A stretch of 64,000 nucleotides of DNA. It comes from Cotesia glomerata. Lineage: Eukaryota; Arthropoda; Insecta; Hymenoptera; Braconidae. Position 1 is the first letter of the stretch, and every line of letters begins with the position of its first letter. The notes beneath the pieces are model-generated. The model was given only the letters and a program-made list of their open reading frames with translations. It did no database searches and was not told the DNA's origin. The translations under genes were made by a program, and so were the position numbers. The DNA lies in assembly GCF_020080835.1 (NCBI RefSeq), contig NC_058161.1, positions 26,918,837 to 26,982,836 of the forward strand, written 5' to 3'. Shown piece by piece: positions 21,939 to 32,494 of the stretch.

Positions 21939-22919
21939 TTATATATTGATTTGTATTATCCATTTTGTTAATTTACTTTTAATTGACTTTTTTCTGCAAT
22001 CTAGTTTTTTAAGTTCATATGGTAGTTTGTTGTAATACTTGATAGCAATATAATTAGAGCTTTTACTTAATATAGTTTTGTTTCGTTTAGGCAGAGAGAT
22101 CAGTCTGTTTCTAGTATTAACCTCAGTTTTCTCAAAACTAGTCTTACAATCATTATAATGAAGCAGTATAGAGTTAACTATGAAACTTTTTTTAGTATCT
22201 AGTACATTCTCATTATTAATTTTTTTAAGTAACTTATTCTGTATTGAAGCTACGGCATTTAAAGTATTACTGTAAGCTCCGCCCCATGAAGTTATAGCAT
22301 AGTTAATATTACTTTCAATCAAAGCATTATGTATTATTCTCAGATTTTTTTTATTCATTACTAAACTAAGCTTATAAAAAATAAAAATAAAATATTTTAT
22401 TTTGTTTATCAACTCTCTGATATGATACTCCCACCTCATACATCCATCTAGTATTATTCCTAAATATTTACAGTATTGGACTCTTTTTAGTTTTTTATTG
22501 TTAATGGAAAGCTCTAGTTGATCCGGGACACTATTGGAATAGCATCCAAAAGTAATAAAAGTGGATTTATCAATATTCAGAGATAGTTGATTTACACATA
22601 GCCATATATTTATTAATTCAAGCCACTGAGAAATCTTTGATTGTACTTGTGACCAGCTATTTCCTGAGCATAGAATTGCTGTGTCGTCAGCATATGAGAC
22701 AACTGCTTTGTCAGGAAGGAGATTAAAGATATCGTTTATGTAAAGTATAAATAGCAAAAGCCCTAATATTGTACCCTGAGGTACACCAACAGTTATTGTC
22801 ATATTTTTGCTTATACAATTATTTATTTTTACACATTGCTCTCTGTTACTTAAGTAATTTTTCATTAGTTTTAAGACTACACCTCTAATTCCATATTCTT
22901 CTAGTTTATCTAATAATAT
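21939..22919 (-). pseudogene. LINE family B reverse transcriptase, core and C-terminus
   Basis: The frame resumes after the foldback insertion at KILVG..LDKLEEYGIRG and is open to the stop at 21939. RT motifs: GVPQGTILGLLLFILYIND, the catalytic SYADDTAIL, then YLGIILDGCMRWEYHI and the tail YYNKLPYELKKL. The palm Asp of motif A is lost with the deleted part. The frame is otherwise intact over about 325 codons, so disruption by insertion seems fairly recent. The GVPQGT/YADD pattern fits CR1- or Jockey-group RTs. Confidence 0.85.
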
Positions 22920-22984
22920 CCCGACTAGAATTTTAGTGAGGCATGCCGAAAAATCAGTTCGGGGCGAAGTTGGCTTTCCGAACT

Positions 22985-24240
22985 TAGGCTAGCCCAATTC
23001 GGATCTTATTTGTTTTAAATTAGGCAAGCCGAACATTGGTATGCCAAAAGAATTCCACATTCGATGTAATCTCGTAATAGTTTGGCACTGCCTAAGTTCG
23101 GCATATCATGGATTGCCTAATTGGTACGAAATAACGGTAACCAAAGGTTTACCGAAGTTTGGTTCACCAAGCTCGGGCTCACTTAGGCAAACCTGTGGCA
23201 ATACCTAAGTTCAGCATGTCATGGATTGCCTAATTAGTATGAAATAACGGTAACCAAAGGCTTACCGAAGTTTGGTTCACCAAACTCGGGCTCACTTCGA
23301 AAAATCTGTGGTAATGCCTAAGTTCGGCATTTCATGAGTTGCCAAACTGTTATGAAATAACGGTAACTAAAGGTTTACCAAAACTTGGCATACCACGATC
23401 GAGCTTCTTTAGGCAAAACTGTGGAAGTGCCTAAGTTCGGTATGTCATGGGTTGCCAAATTGTTCTGAAATAACGGTAACCAAAGGTTTACCGAAACGCT
23501 TACCCGACTAGAATTTTAGTGAGGTATGCCGAAAAATCAGTTCGGGGCGAAGTTGGCTTTCCGAATTTAGGCTAGCCCAATTCGGATCTTATTTATTTTA
23601 AATTAGGCAAGCCGAACATTGGTATGCCAAAAGAATTCCACATTCGATGTAATCTCGTAATAGTCTGGCACTGCCTAAGTTCGGCATATAATGGATTGCC
23701 TAATTAGTACGAAATAACGGTAACTAAAGGTTTACCGAAGTTTGGTTCACCAAGCTCGGGCTCATTTAGGCAAACCTGTGGCAATACCTAAGTTCGGGAT
23801 ATCATGGATTGCCTAATTAGTACGAAATAACGGTAACCAAAGGCTTACCGAAGTTTAGTTCACCAAGCTCGGGCTTACTTAGGCAAACCTGTGGAAATGC
23901 CTAAGTTCGGTATATCATGGATTGCCAAACTGTTATGAAATAACAGTAACCAAAGGCTTACCGAAGTTTGGTTCACCAAGTTCGGACTCACTTCGGAAAA
24001 CCTATGGCAATGCCTAAGTTCGGCATTTCATGGGTTGCCAAACTGTTATGAAATAACGGTAACCAAAGGTTTACCGAAACTTGGCATACCACGATCGAGC
24101 TTCTTTAGGCAAAACAGTGGAAATGCCTAAGTTCGGTATGTCATGGATTGCCAAACTGTTATAAAATAACGGCAACCTATATTCTGAAGCTTGGTCTCTC
24201 AAAATGAAACTTGACTAGGTAAGTCTGTGGCAAGTCCTCA
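22985..24240. repeat. 113-bp tandem repeat, nine copies in two blocks
   Basis: CCTAAGTTCGG-type starts fall at 23091, 23204, 23317 and 23430, then 23673, 23787, 23900, 24012 and 24125, a spacing of 112-114. Each unit also has ATGGATTGCC, ATGAAATAACGGTAACC and TTACCGAA. Alternate units differ more than units two apart, hinting at higher-order doubling. Confidence 0.9.
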
Positions 24241-24339
24241 CTTAGGTATAATATCGGAATTCCTAACTCGACCGTTGCAACGGTAACCGAATGTTTGCCG
24301 AAGTGTCGGGCTTATAAGTATCTTGAGGCAAGAGGTCGC

Positions 24340-24415
24340 TCATCATCGGCGTAGCGTCGCGGTATGGTATAGGGCTCTCGTGCGTCGGGTACAGTGTTCG
24401 AGTCTCGCGTTCGAC
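24340..24415 (+). other. tRNA-like (Pol III A/B box) segment in foldback element
   Basis: TGGTATAGGGCTCTCG resembles an A box, and GTGTTCGAGTCTCGC about 35 bases later resembles a B box. The whole looks like a tRNA body that lacks good acceptor and T-stem pairing. A SINE head or tRNA-derived insertion is possible. Confidence 0.4.
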
Positions 24416-25056
24416 ATGTAAAATTTTTAATAATTAATAATTATTAATTATAATTATTCTTAAGGCGAGTGTGAGGTAAATTTAAGTGTTGTGTGTGACT
24501 AATGTATCTAACTCCATCATTTCCTCCCCCCTTGACCCATAAAATCGACCAATCAAAAAAAACTTCTTCATAGTAAGAAAAACCCTAAAAAGCGAAAAAA
24601 ATGACCGAAAATATAAAAAAAATAATACTAAATAAAAAAAAAAAAAAATTTTTTTTATTTACTTAATATTAAAAAAATTTTGTCCTAAAGTCGATATTTA
24701 TATTTAAAATTTAAAAAGTAAATTAAAAAAAATAAGCATTCATTATTATTAATTTTTGCTTTATAATAAAAATAGCTAAAAATAAAAAAAGGATTCAATT
24801 TGGATTCTTCCGTGCGAATTTAGTTTCTGAATTGCTGCCTAGTTAGGTAGCCAAATTCGGACCGAATGAGGCTTGGATAGTCACCAGCAAGTGTGGTTTC
24901 CAAACCACCGCCTAAGTCGGAAGCCAAGTTAGGCCCAAACTCGCGACTGCGTTACTTCCGGGACGTGGGCCAACTTTGGCTTCCTGGTTCGGCGCGAACT
25001 TGGAATTCGGCATGCCTAATTCGAAACGAACCACCGCCGAACTTAAATTTCTGGTC

Positions 25057-26345
25057 GGGTATTTCAGCAGCTTTTGGAGCACTAGGCCAGATACCTCGAT
25101 TCATACAAATATTAAAGATAGTTACAAGAGGCTCACTTATATTCATTGCTATACATTTTAACACTTTACTACTAATTCCATCCACTCCCTCAGATTTTTC
25201 TTTCAGTTCACTTATTATTTTTTCGACTTCAAATTTTGTAGTTGGTAGTAAGAATATACTATGTTGATTATATTCATAGGATTTTTTATATAGAGGTCTA
25301 ATATTAACTATTTTTGAAGCTAAATCGTTACCGACATTACTGAAAAAATTAACCAATTCATCAGTGATCTGTTGATTTTCTGATACGACTGTATTAGCAC
25401 ATAACAATGATTCAATAGTATTATTTTTCCTCTTATTACTTCCTATTTTACTTTTAACAAAAGACCATAACTGTTTAGTATCTTTATATTTAGTTACTTG
25501 TTTTTTTATAAAATTTTGTTTAGCTATTTTTATGACTCTATTTAAAATTTTGCAATATCTAAAATACTCATTTTTAAGAGATATATTATTTTTATCCTTA
25601 GCCCAAGTTAGATATAACAATTCTTTCGTTTTACAAGAATTTATAATTCCTTTTGTAATCCAGTCTTTCCTAGGAAGACTTTTATTCTTATTTTTATTTT
25701 GTATTAATTTTATATATGATTTATTTACAATAGATTGGATACTACTAATGAGTCTGTTAACTACTTGTTCCGGATTTTCCAAAGAAGCTATCTCACCCCA
25801 ATTTATTTGTTCACTATTTTTTTTTAGATTTTTAAAGTTTAAAACTGACTTTTTGACTGATTGACGTAATTTTTTGTCAATGTTTATTTTTATGAATAAT
25901 GAGAAATGGTCTGTAAATGTATTAGTATAGAAGTACGATCTAATGTCATTAATTTCAGCTTTAACAAACATGTTGTCAATGCAAGTACCATTGACATCAG
26001 TTAGACTAGGCCTAGTGATTGAATTAAAGTAGGGAATATAATTTAGATCTAGGAAAACACTCAGGAGCTCATTAGAGAAACAGTCTGACATTAGAAAGTT
26101 TATATTAAAATCACATGTAATAATATGATTTTTCCATTTACGATTTTTGTTTACACAGTCTCTAATCGCTTCTATGAACACTTCTTTTCCAGTATCATGC
26201 GATCTATAAATACCTGTCACTTTGATAGAAACTTCACATTTAATTTTAATTTCAGCAGACAAGAAATTATTACCATTAAACGACTCGACATATACCGAGT
26301 GGTCCACATAAGACCTTTTAACGTACATAATCACACCGTCTGCTT
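25057..26345 (-). pseudogene. LINE family B endonuclease (part) and RT N-terminus
   Basis: The minus-strand frame starts at KADGVIMYVKRSYV after the second insertion. It holds EEP nuclease motifs (TGIYRSHD, HIITCDFNINF, GTCIDNMFV, TDHFSLFIKI) and then the linker to the RT start (SEGVDGISSKVLKCI, IFNICMNRGIWP). It runs into the foldback element at PKAAEI. About 430 codons are open with no internal stop. The catalytic His of SDH is kept as TDH. Confidence 0.85.
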
Positions 26346-26885
26346 TATCCACATATTCGGTAGAATCTGGAGCCAAGTTCCGTTCAAATCCGTTGTAAAC
26401 GAAGCGCCAGACTACCGACTATGTTTACTGTGAGCAGAACGGTATTTTGAGGTTGCAAAATTTTATTTAATTCTACGGTACTTCTTGTTCCTAAATTTTA
26501 TATTATAACAGTAATTCATGCTTTATTTTACTGATATTAATTAATTATATTCAATTATAATAATTAATCTACTTGAAATTATTAAATTTTATCAGCACAA
26601 ACTATAGCAAGCTCAAAAATTTCGATCCTGACTTTTTTTCTACGTAAAAAGTGACATGCCACAGACTAAATAATTCGAGAATGCATGATAATCTTCCAAT
26701 AGATGGGAAACTACGATTAAAAAAATACATTTTACAGCTTGCATCTACATCCGCCAGGGTGCGCTGGAATTGTTTTTACATAAACCGTAGCTTCAAGGGG
26801 ATAGTTTGCTATAAAAAATGCAGCCAACGCGAGATTTAAGTTGGTACCAATTGTAAATTTTTATTATAATTACAAAAAATACTAA
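26346..26885. other. Unidentified DNA inserted between LINE B and the palindromic MITE
   Basis: These 540 bases interrupt the LINE endonuclease together with the MITE that follows. TTTATC occurs on both sides of the combined insert (about 26338 and 27416), a possible 6-bp target duplication. No ORF, RNA or known repeat is recognised. Confidence 0.4.
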
Positions 26886-27417
26886 AATCCGAACAAAAAC
26901 AGTTTCACTGTAAAAAAAAATCGCGCCAAGTCCACGTTCATAAGACTATTAAGTAAAAAAAATTTCTTATTTCTTTACAAAAAGATATAAAATAAAAAAA
27001 TTTAAAAATCCAAGTAACCGATATGATTGTATTTGATTTTCGGAAATCAAAAAAAATTTTATTGTAAATTTGAAAATTAAAAAAAAAATTTTGGAACGTA
27101 CTTGGTTTGCATCATTGTGTATTTCAATTTTTTTAAAGTCCTAGTAAATAGATTTTACGAATTTCATTAAAAGTAAAATATTTTGCAACCACGCACACTA
27201 AATACGTTCCAAAATTTTTGTTTTAATTTTCAAATTTAGAATAAAATTTTTTTTAATTTCCGAAAATCAAATACAATCATATCGGTTACTTGGATTTTTT
27301 AATTTTTTTATCTTATATCTTTTTGTAAAGAAATAAGAAATTTTTTTTTCTTAATAGTCTTATGAACGTGGACTTGGCGCGATTTTTTTTTACAGTGAAA
27401 CTGTTTTTGTTCGGATT
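26886..27417. mobile_element. 532-bp palindromic MITE
   Basis: ATCCGAACAAAAACAG at the left faces CTGTTTTTGTTCGGAT at the right. The arms are inverse copies over about 220 bases, including CGCGCCAAGTCCACG and CCGATATGATTG, around a centre of about 80 bases. No coding capacity. Termini and length suggest a foldback MITE; the superfamily is unknown. Confidence 0.85.
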
Positions 27418-27420
27418 TAT

Positions 27421-27600
27421 CTTACTGTTATTATAATACACAAAATAATCACTCAAACTATAGTATTCCGGACAGACTAGGTTCCAAGTTTCAGTGCACA
27501 CGATAATATCAGGTGATACAGATAGGCTTTTTATAAAACATTCCAGCTTATCAAAATTCGCATTTAAACTCCTTACATTGATGAATATTATTACAATAAT
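27421..27600 (-). pseudogene. LINE family B endonuclease N-terminus
   Basis: The minus frame reads INVRSLNANFDKLECFIKSL..PDIIVCTETWN..YYSLSDYFVYYNNSKIN and then hits the inserted DNA. NVRSLNAN and CTETW are the classic first strands of the apurinic-like endonuclease, with the Asn and Glu metal ligands. The upstream start is lost: stops appear beyond 27600, so the element is 5'-truncated. Confidence 0.8.
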
Positions 27601-27900
27601 ATTCTTTATTATTATTATGAATCTAATTCATCATAAGTCTCTAAGTGAGCAAATTATCTATGCATAAATCATTAATATTTGTTGATTATTTTTACTCCTC
27701 TTTTAATCATGCTTTATATCTAATTATTGTAAATATTCTTTATTATATAATTATATATATCTATAGTTTGTATACAAAATCTTTCTGTACTTAATATCTT
27801 GCCATTTGGCCTGTGCTTTGGCATTTAATATAAATAAATAAATAAATAAACAATTAGAAAAATAAAGTTTCTGAAAATACATTTACGACAGCCGATCCTT
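27600..27900 (+). other. Probable LINE 3' UTR with (TAAA)n tail
   Basis: Plus-strand AT-rich sequence ends CTGTGCTTTGGCATTTAATA followed by (AATA)n at 27830-27850. This looks like the end of a LINE whose coding part is absent. No ORF. Confidence 0.4.
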
Positions 27901-27952
27901 AACTTTATTATTACATTTTAATTCAGATTCACCACTACTTATTTTTAAATGC

Positions 27953-28034
27953 ACAGACGTGAGCATTAATGCCTGAGTTAAAAATATTTGAGAGTTAATA
28001 CATTTTTAACCCAGGCATTAATGCTCACGTCTGT
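27953..28034. repeat. 82-nt near-perfect hairpin
   Basis: The arms ACAGACGTGAGCATTAATGC and GCATTAATGCTCACGTCTGT continue inward through CTG(A)GTTAAAAAT, giving a stem of about 33 bp with one bulge and a loop of about 15 nt. Size and shape would suit a miRNA-like precursor or the core of a tiny MITE. Confidence 0.85.
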
Positions 28035-28243
28035 ACTCAGCTTCAATTTTATTCATTATCAATTACATTTTACATGAGTTACATCTCTATTTAGATACAT
28101 TTACTTAAATTTATGTCTATTCAATGACCTACATTCAGGTTAAACTCTATTCACACCTAAAGTAAGGTATTTCTGTTTTACCGATAAGCCGTATGCGACG
28201 CGATGTTCAGTGATAATCAGGAAAAAAATGATTTTGATCAACG

Positions 28244-28434
28244 TACACTACCGACGGAAAGTTTCCGGACAAGCTTCTTGTTTACTTTTTAATTTAAATA
28301 TAATACATAGACACATTAACTTGATCTATAAAGAAAATGCTATTTTATTTTACAAAATGTATACGATCGTGTGTCTTCGACTTTCTTTTTGATTTATTTT
28401 ACTTTTAATAATTGTTTTAATTGTCGGCAGTGTA
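28244..28434. mobile_element. Tc1/mariner-like MITE
   Basis: CACTACCGAC at the left and GTCGGCAGTG at the right are flanked by TA, and outside that by ACG/CGT, so an original ACGTACGT target is likely. AAAGTTTCCGGACA next to the left end is common in Tc1-like ends. It lies about 150 bases upstream of the intact PRP16-like gene. Confidence 0.7.
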
Positions 28435-28553
28435 CGTCTCCGTGACTTTTTGTGATAAGTCACGTTTTGATTGGAGGCTTCTCGATGATGCATCAAATAA
28501 AATTTCAACTAATTTTCTAATAAAAAATAAATTTCTACGTTTTTCGTTTTTTT

Positions 28554-29464
28554 CAGAATAGCAAGCATCCTTAAAAAAATAAACGATGGAAAAACATAAA
28601 GAATCATCTTTAGAGTCTACTGAGGATATTAAAATAATTGAAGAGTCATCTTTAATAACTTCAAACAATAATTATATCCCTCAAAAGACGTTGACTAAAC
28701 CGTGTTCGAAAGAACCATTATGCATAAGATTAAACGATTCGATTATTGATGATCTTGATTGCAAGTTACAAAAGGTAGACAAAAAAATGGAAGAACTTTC
28801 CCTAATACCAGTTTTCAGACGTATGATCTGCTTGGCCATAAAATTCGAGTGCGTTGCTGAAGTACTGAGCATAGTATCAATGGAAACAGAGTTAACAGTA
28901 TTGTATCGCATGACTCATCGTGGAAAGGAACTGGACAAAGTGTTGACTCAATTTCGCGTGGTAGAATCAGATCACCTATCCTTGCTGAACTGCTACAAAG
29001 CATGGGAAGCTTCTTTCTTTAATAAGATCTGGTGCAAACGTGTCAGTCTCGATTTTACGATCATGCAAAAAGTTCTTAATTTTCGTCAGCAACTCGAGCA
29101 AGCTTTGATTGAACAAAACATAAAAATTTCAAGCTGTGGGATTGAGTGGCTGAGTTTGTTGAAATGTATTTCATGGACTTATATCTACAAAGCAGCTAAG
29201 ATCGTTAACAAAATCAGTGGCGAATATGCTAGCTGCCAAGCTGGTAACTCGAGATTTATCCACCCATCTTCAGCAGTTAACTATTTGGGGTTCAAACCTA
29301 CTTATCTGGTTTATCATCAACTTGTTGCTACAGAAAAAACTCTATTTATGCGAGGTGTCACAATAATTGACGCCGAATGGTGCCCTAATCCAGAAAAAAT
29401 GTTTTCCAAGCCGAAAATTTCGGCTAATATCAGTAACGTATCAGTTTTACGTGACAAACTTTAG
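28554..29464 (+). CDS. Stand-alone PRP16/DHX38-type C-terminal domain protein
   Basis: An intact 292-residue ORF starts with ATG at 28586. A splice acceptor (TTTTTTTCAG, ending 28556) 29 bases upstream implies an intron in the 5' UTR. Residues 1-75 are Ser/Glu-rich with no recognised domain. Residues 80-275 match the HA2/OB-fold C-terminus of DEAH-box spliceosomal helicases, closest by eye to PRP16: ECVAEVLSIVSM (88-99), VVESDHLSLLNCYKAWE (125-141), IWC (148-150), SCGIEWLSLLKCIS (183-196), HPSSAVNYLG (226-235), YHQLVATE (243-250), DAEW (262-265). The RecA domains with Walker and DEAH motifs are absent and nothing upstream encodes them. It may bind RNA or a DEAH partner, or act as a decoy; that is inference. 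Confidence 0.78.
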
Positions 29465-30031
29465 GTATTTAGTAAATTATACAAATTAGTTAATCGTCAT
29501 AGTCAATTATCGATTAATTTTTGTAAATTTCAAGGCTTGTAATAATTAAAAATTAATTAAATTCTTGTATATACTTTCAGCGAATATTTTAGTAAAGTAA
29601 TCAATCAGTTTGTGATGATGAATGAAATATTTGTTATTGTTAATTAAAATATCTTCTATTAAACAAAAGTTGGTTGTTCTTAATTGATTAAAGCTTAAGT
29701 TTGAAAATTCATTCATTAGAAGTATACAATAAAAATATTTTTTGTAGAAAATAAAATTCTTGATATAGTAAACTACTGCTGGATCACAGGGACATATCGA
29801 ATTTTTGTTTTAATAAGTGTTAGAATCATTGACTCAAGAAAACGATTTGTTTCAAAGATGCCATAAATGCCAAAAAATTCTCGGATTTCCGTTACTTTTT
29901 TTACAATCAGAAAAAGTCTAAAGAAATTTTCAGAATTTGTAAAGCGAAAATGTATAGCTTAAATTAATAAAGTTTTCGAGAAAAGAATCTCTAACTTTAA
30001 GCCACAAATTTAGTACTCAAAAAAAGAATTA
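29465..30031. other. Downstream non-coding region of the PRP16-like gene
   Basis: AT-rich, with TAATTAAAAATTAATTAAA-like sequence that may contain polyadenylation signals. No ORF or repeat structure recognised. Confidence 0.5.
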
Positions 30032-30361
30032 CTCTGATAACCAGAGTTTCAGACTGACAAAGTTGGTGTCAGATATTTGCCACCAACTTAGAGACAATTT
30101 GCGGTCAAGTTCTGAATTTGTAACTGTTGGCATCAAGTTGGCTACAAGTTTCTGAGAAAAAGAAGATCAATCTACTGCCACAATATGTTGCCCAATTTTT
30201 TGAGAAACTTGTCGTCAACTTAATGTGAAAAAGTTTCAGAAGCAGTTTTTGCTAACAACTTGGTGAATAAGCTGACACCAACCGAGTGCATTTCCAAGAC
30301 TTGGTGACAAGTTGCGGCAGTAAGTAGACAAAAAGTTGCGACCAACTTTTGGCTATCAGGG
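30032..30361. mobile_element. Probable 330-bp MITE with CTGATANCCA ends
   Basis: The left CTCTGATAACCAGAG faces the right TTGGCTATCAGGG. Inside are six to seven scattered AAGTTG/CAACTT motifs (ACAAGTTGCGGC, CACCAACTT and others) in both orientations, giving extensive foldback potential. The target duplication is not clear. Confidence 0.5.
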
Positions 30362-30884
30362 TATTTTTAGTTTCAAAAAATCGCTGTTGATAAAGAAGTT
30401 TTATTTTACCGAGCGACGATAACATATTCCTGAATAAACTAACTATACTTGCCGACCGTAAATGCAAACAACTTATTCCAAGAATGCAGAAACCAAGAAT
30501 AAAACAAATTTGGCTCTATATAATTGAATTAATTATTTACAATTTTTTCAAGATATCCGCTGTTACTAAAGCTTCTTTTTTTATTAGGACTAAGATGTTA
30601 TCCCTTGAAAATTTCGTGGATAATTGTTTGATTGTCATATTAGTTTAATTTAAAGAGAGGATATGAAAGGTGGCTGCATGTTCATTGATAAGGAAGAAAC
30701 AAAACAAACGACAAAAAAATTTTTCAGCTATTTCTGAAAACTTGCTTCATTTAAGTAGCGACTCTTGTTCCCTTAATTTTTTCTAGAACTTGGATCAAAC
30801 GGTCTAAAAGAACCGTTCAATCGATCGATCTAATATTTTACAGTTTTCAAGGGTACATTAAGGTGTGGAAATTCTATAGTTAAC

Positions 30885-31120
30885 GACAAAATGATCCTTT
30901 TTGATTCAAATCAGAATATCGTCATAAAAAGTTAAAGTAAAAAAAATAGGCTATCATTTGATCAAAGCTAGATAAACATGCGATCAGGTCCATAAGGTAA
31001 CTGAGCTTGAAAAAATTTTTCGAAGCCCATGATGAAAAAAATTGATAAAAATTTTCAAATTTTATTTTTTTGTGATATTTATTCTATTTAGGTGACAACT
31101 AAAGCTACTCAAAATTTTTG
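30885..31120 (+). repeat. Dispersed repeat shared with 43750-43945
   Basis: ACAAAATGATCCTT, AGAATATCGTCATAAAAA, TTTTTCGAAGCCCATGA and GCTACTCAAAATTTT occur in the same order and spacing here and near 43750-43945. The two copies are clearly diverged. Non-coding; class unknown. Confidence 0.7.
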
Positions 31121-31214
31121 TCTAAAAAATCTAAAAATTAGAACTAAAATAGAGGCAAATTGTTTGAATAATTAATTTTTATTAAGCATCAAACTGTTTG
31201 ATTACATTTTGGTT

Positions 31215-31499
31215 TTAATATCCAGGCTTACGTCCACAGGTGTAGCCGAGTTGCGCCAGATACCTATCAGAGCAGCAATCGAAATTTGACCAACACTAGT
31301 TTTGTTGATATAAAATTAACTATCATTAATTTTTTCATCTTTTTAACAGCACAAAGAAAATCAATAACTATTCATTTTATTGACTTACGGGATAACCCAG
31401 GGTTTTGCATTTAAGATTTCCACCGTAATCACCATAATATGCATATGCGATTGAAATTAATACAGTAAACATGATAAATGCTGCAATAAGATTGGTCAT
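31215..31499 (-). CDS. Small secreted cysteine-rich peptide (two exons)
   Basis: Exon 1 (31499 to 31389) starts ATG three bases after a TTTTAATTACAG acceptor and ends at CCC^GTAAGTCA. A 93-base intron ends in AACTAG, and exon 2 (31295 to 31215) runs in phase 0 to TAA, 63 residues in total. Residues 1-20 are a signal peptide: polar MTN start, hydrophobic core AAFIMFTVLIS, and cleavage expected after AYA. The mature part of about 43 residues begins YYGDYGGN and has cysteines spaced C-x6-C-x5-CC-x11-C, ending GRKPGY. This resembles an inhibitor-cystine-knot layout, but a knot needs six cysteines and only five are present. Exon boundaries falling between signal/first Cys and the Cys core are common in such peptides. 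Function, such as venom, salivary or immune peptide, is not known. Confidence 0.65.
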
Positions 31500-31739
31500 T
31501 TCTGTAATTAAAATCAATTAGGGATTACATCGTAACTCCACTAATTAATCTTTGTTGAAAAATTTGAAAATTTTTTTGATCATATTAATAAATATTGTGA
31601 TATTTGATAACGACGGATAAAAATTTTAATTATACTAAAAAATTTACTAACCTAATATCAATAATTATCCAATAAAGAAAAAATTCGTAATCTAGTTTAC
31701 TTCATTGTTTAATAATGCAGTAATTAGAAATATATCTAT

Positions 31740-31940
31740 AAAAATTATTAATTTTTTAAAAAATTAGATAATTAATTTTTCTAATTACTAATTTTTCAAA
31801 AAATTAGATAATTAATTTTTCTGATTACTAACTTTTAAAAAAATTAGATAATTAATTTTTCTAATTACTAATTTTTTTTTAAATTAGATAATTAATTTTT
31901 CTAAATAATTAGATAATTAATTTTTTTTTAAATAATTAGA
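31740..31940. repeat. AT-only tandem repeat
   Basis: Four to five units of about 50-58 bases contain AATTAGATAATTAATTTTTC and TAATTACTAATTTTT. Similar sequence at 35400-35690 flanks another GAGCTC-type repeat. Confidence 0.8.
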
Positions 31941-31959
31941 AAATAATTTCATTAACTCA

Positions 31960-32494
31960 GTGATTTTTTTAGCTTCCCACTTTGAAAATTGATCGTTTTT
32001 TTTTTTAATTTTTTGAATTTTCAAACGGCAATAACTTTTGAATGAACCGATTTTTACGCGGTTGGCGGCATTCGACGCAGTTTTTAAAGCACCATGAAGA
32101 ATCTTCAAATTTAAATCCATCGAGCCAGGAGTTTCGAAGTAATTGCGAAAAAACACTTTTTTCGGTTTTCTTTCGACAACGATAACTCACGAACGAATCA
32201 ACCGATTTTGACCGGGTTTGCGGTGATCGACGTGGTTTTTTGATCTTAAGACCTGATTAGATTTTGAAATTGATCGGTAGAGCCATTTAAAAGTAATTCC
32301 AAAAAAAACCACGTTTCTAAAAATTTTTTTTGTAGTTTTTTTGAGATTTCTCAAAATCCACCGAATCTGTCCAAAATGTATTCAAAAACTAAGTTTGGTC
32401 AAGTTCTTTCGAATGGTGCCAACCGCAATGAAATCAGTCTAGCCGTTCAAAAGTTATAAAAGGGTTAAATACACACACACACACACACACACAC
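31960..32494 (+). repeat. GAGCTC-type repeat, copy H2 (partial) ending in (CA)n
   Basis: It matches the middle of H1: AATAACTTTTGAATGAACCG, GCGGTTGGCGGCATTCGACG, ATCAACCGATTTTGACCGG and so on up to AGCCGTTCAAAAGTTATAA and (AC)12. At that microsatellite an R1-like LINE begins. Confidence 0.85.

Larger units (their letters stand above)
22920..25059. mobile_element. 2.1-kb foldback-like element with satellite core
   Basis: The ends are CCCGACTAGAATTTTAG and the inverse of CCCGACCAGAAATTTAAG. The left end recurs inside at 23503, so about 583 bases (22920-23502) are duplicated in tandem. Between are nine 113-bp repeats, a tRNA-like piece (24340-24415) and an AT-rich middle (24420-24780). A second GC-richer arm (24810-25059) also carries GCCTAAGTCGG/GCCGAACT motifs. 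It splits the family B RT. The flanks show TAT on each side, possibly a 3-bp duplication. No transposase ORF. Confidence 0.75.
21740..27600 (-). mobile_element. LINE family B, split by two later insertions
   Basis: A minus-strand non-LTR retrotransposon in three blocks: endonuclease N-terminus (27421-27600), endonuclease rest plus RT start (25060-26345), RT core and tail (21939-22919). The 3' end at about 21740-21762 is a TAA-type simple-repeat tail. Foreign DNA at 22920-25059 and 26346-27418 separates the blocks, and roughly 90 RT codons (the FDLSKAFD region) are missing at the first break. Confidence 0.85.

Noticed and set aside
28586..29464. Full DHX38/PRP16 helicase gene
   Set aside because: No Walker A, DEAH, SAT or motif VI sequence in or upstream of the ORF. 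Only the C-terminal domain is present.
31215..31499. Calling the secreted peptide a toxin or a bracovirus Cys-motif protein
   Set aside because: Five cysteines and length alone do not support either family; kept as an unnamed secreted peptide.
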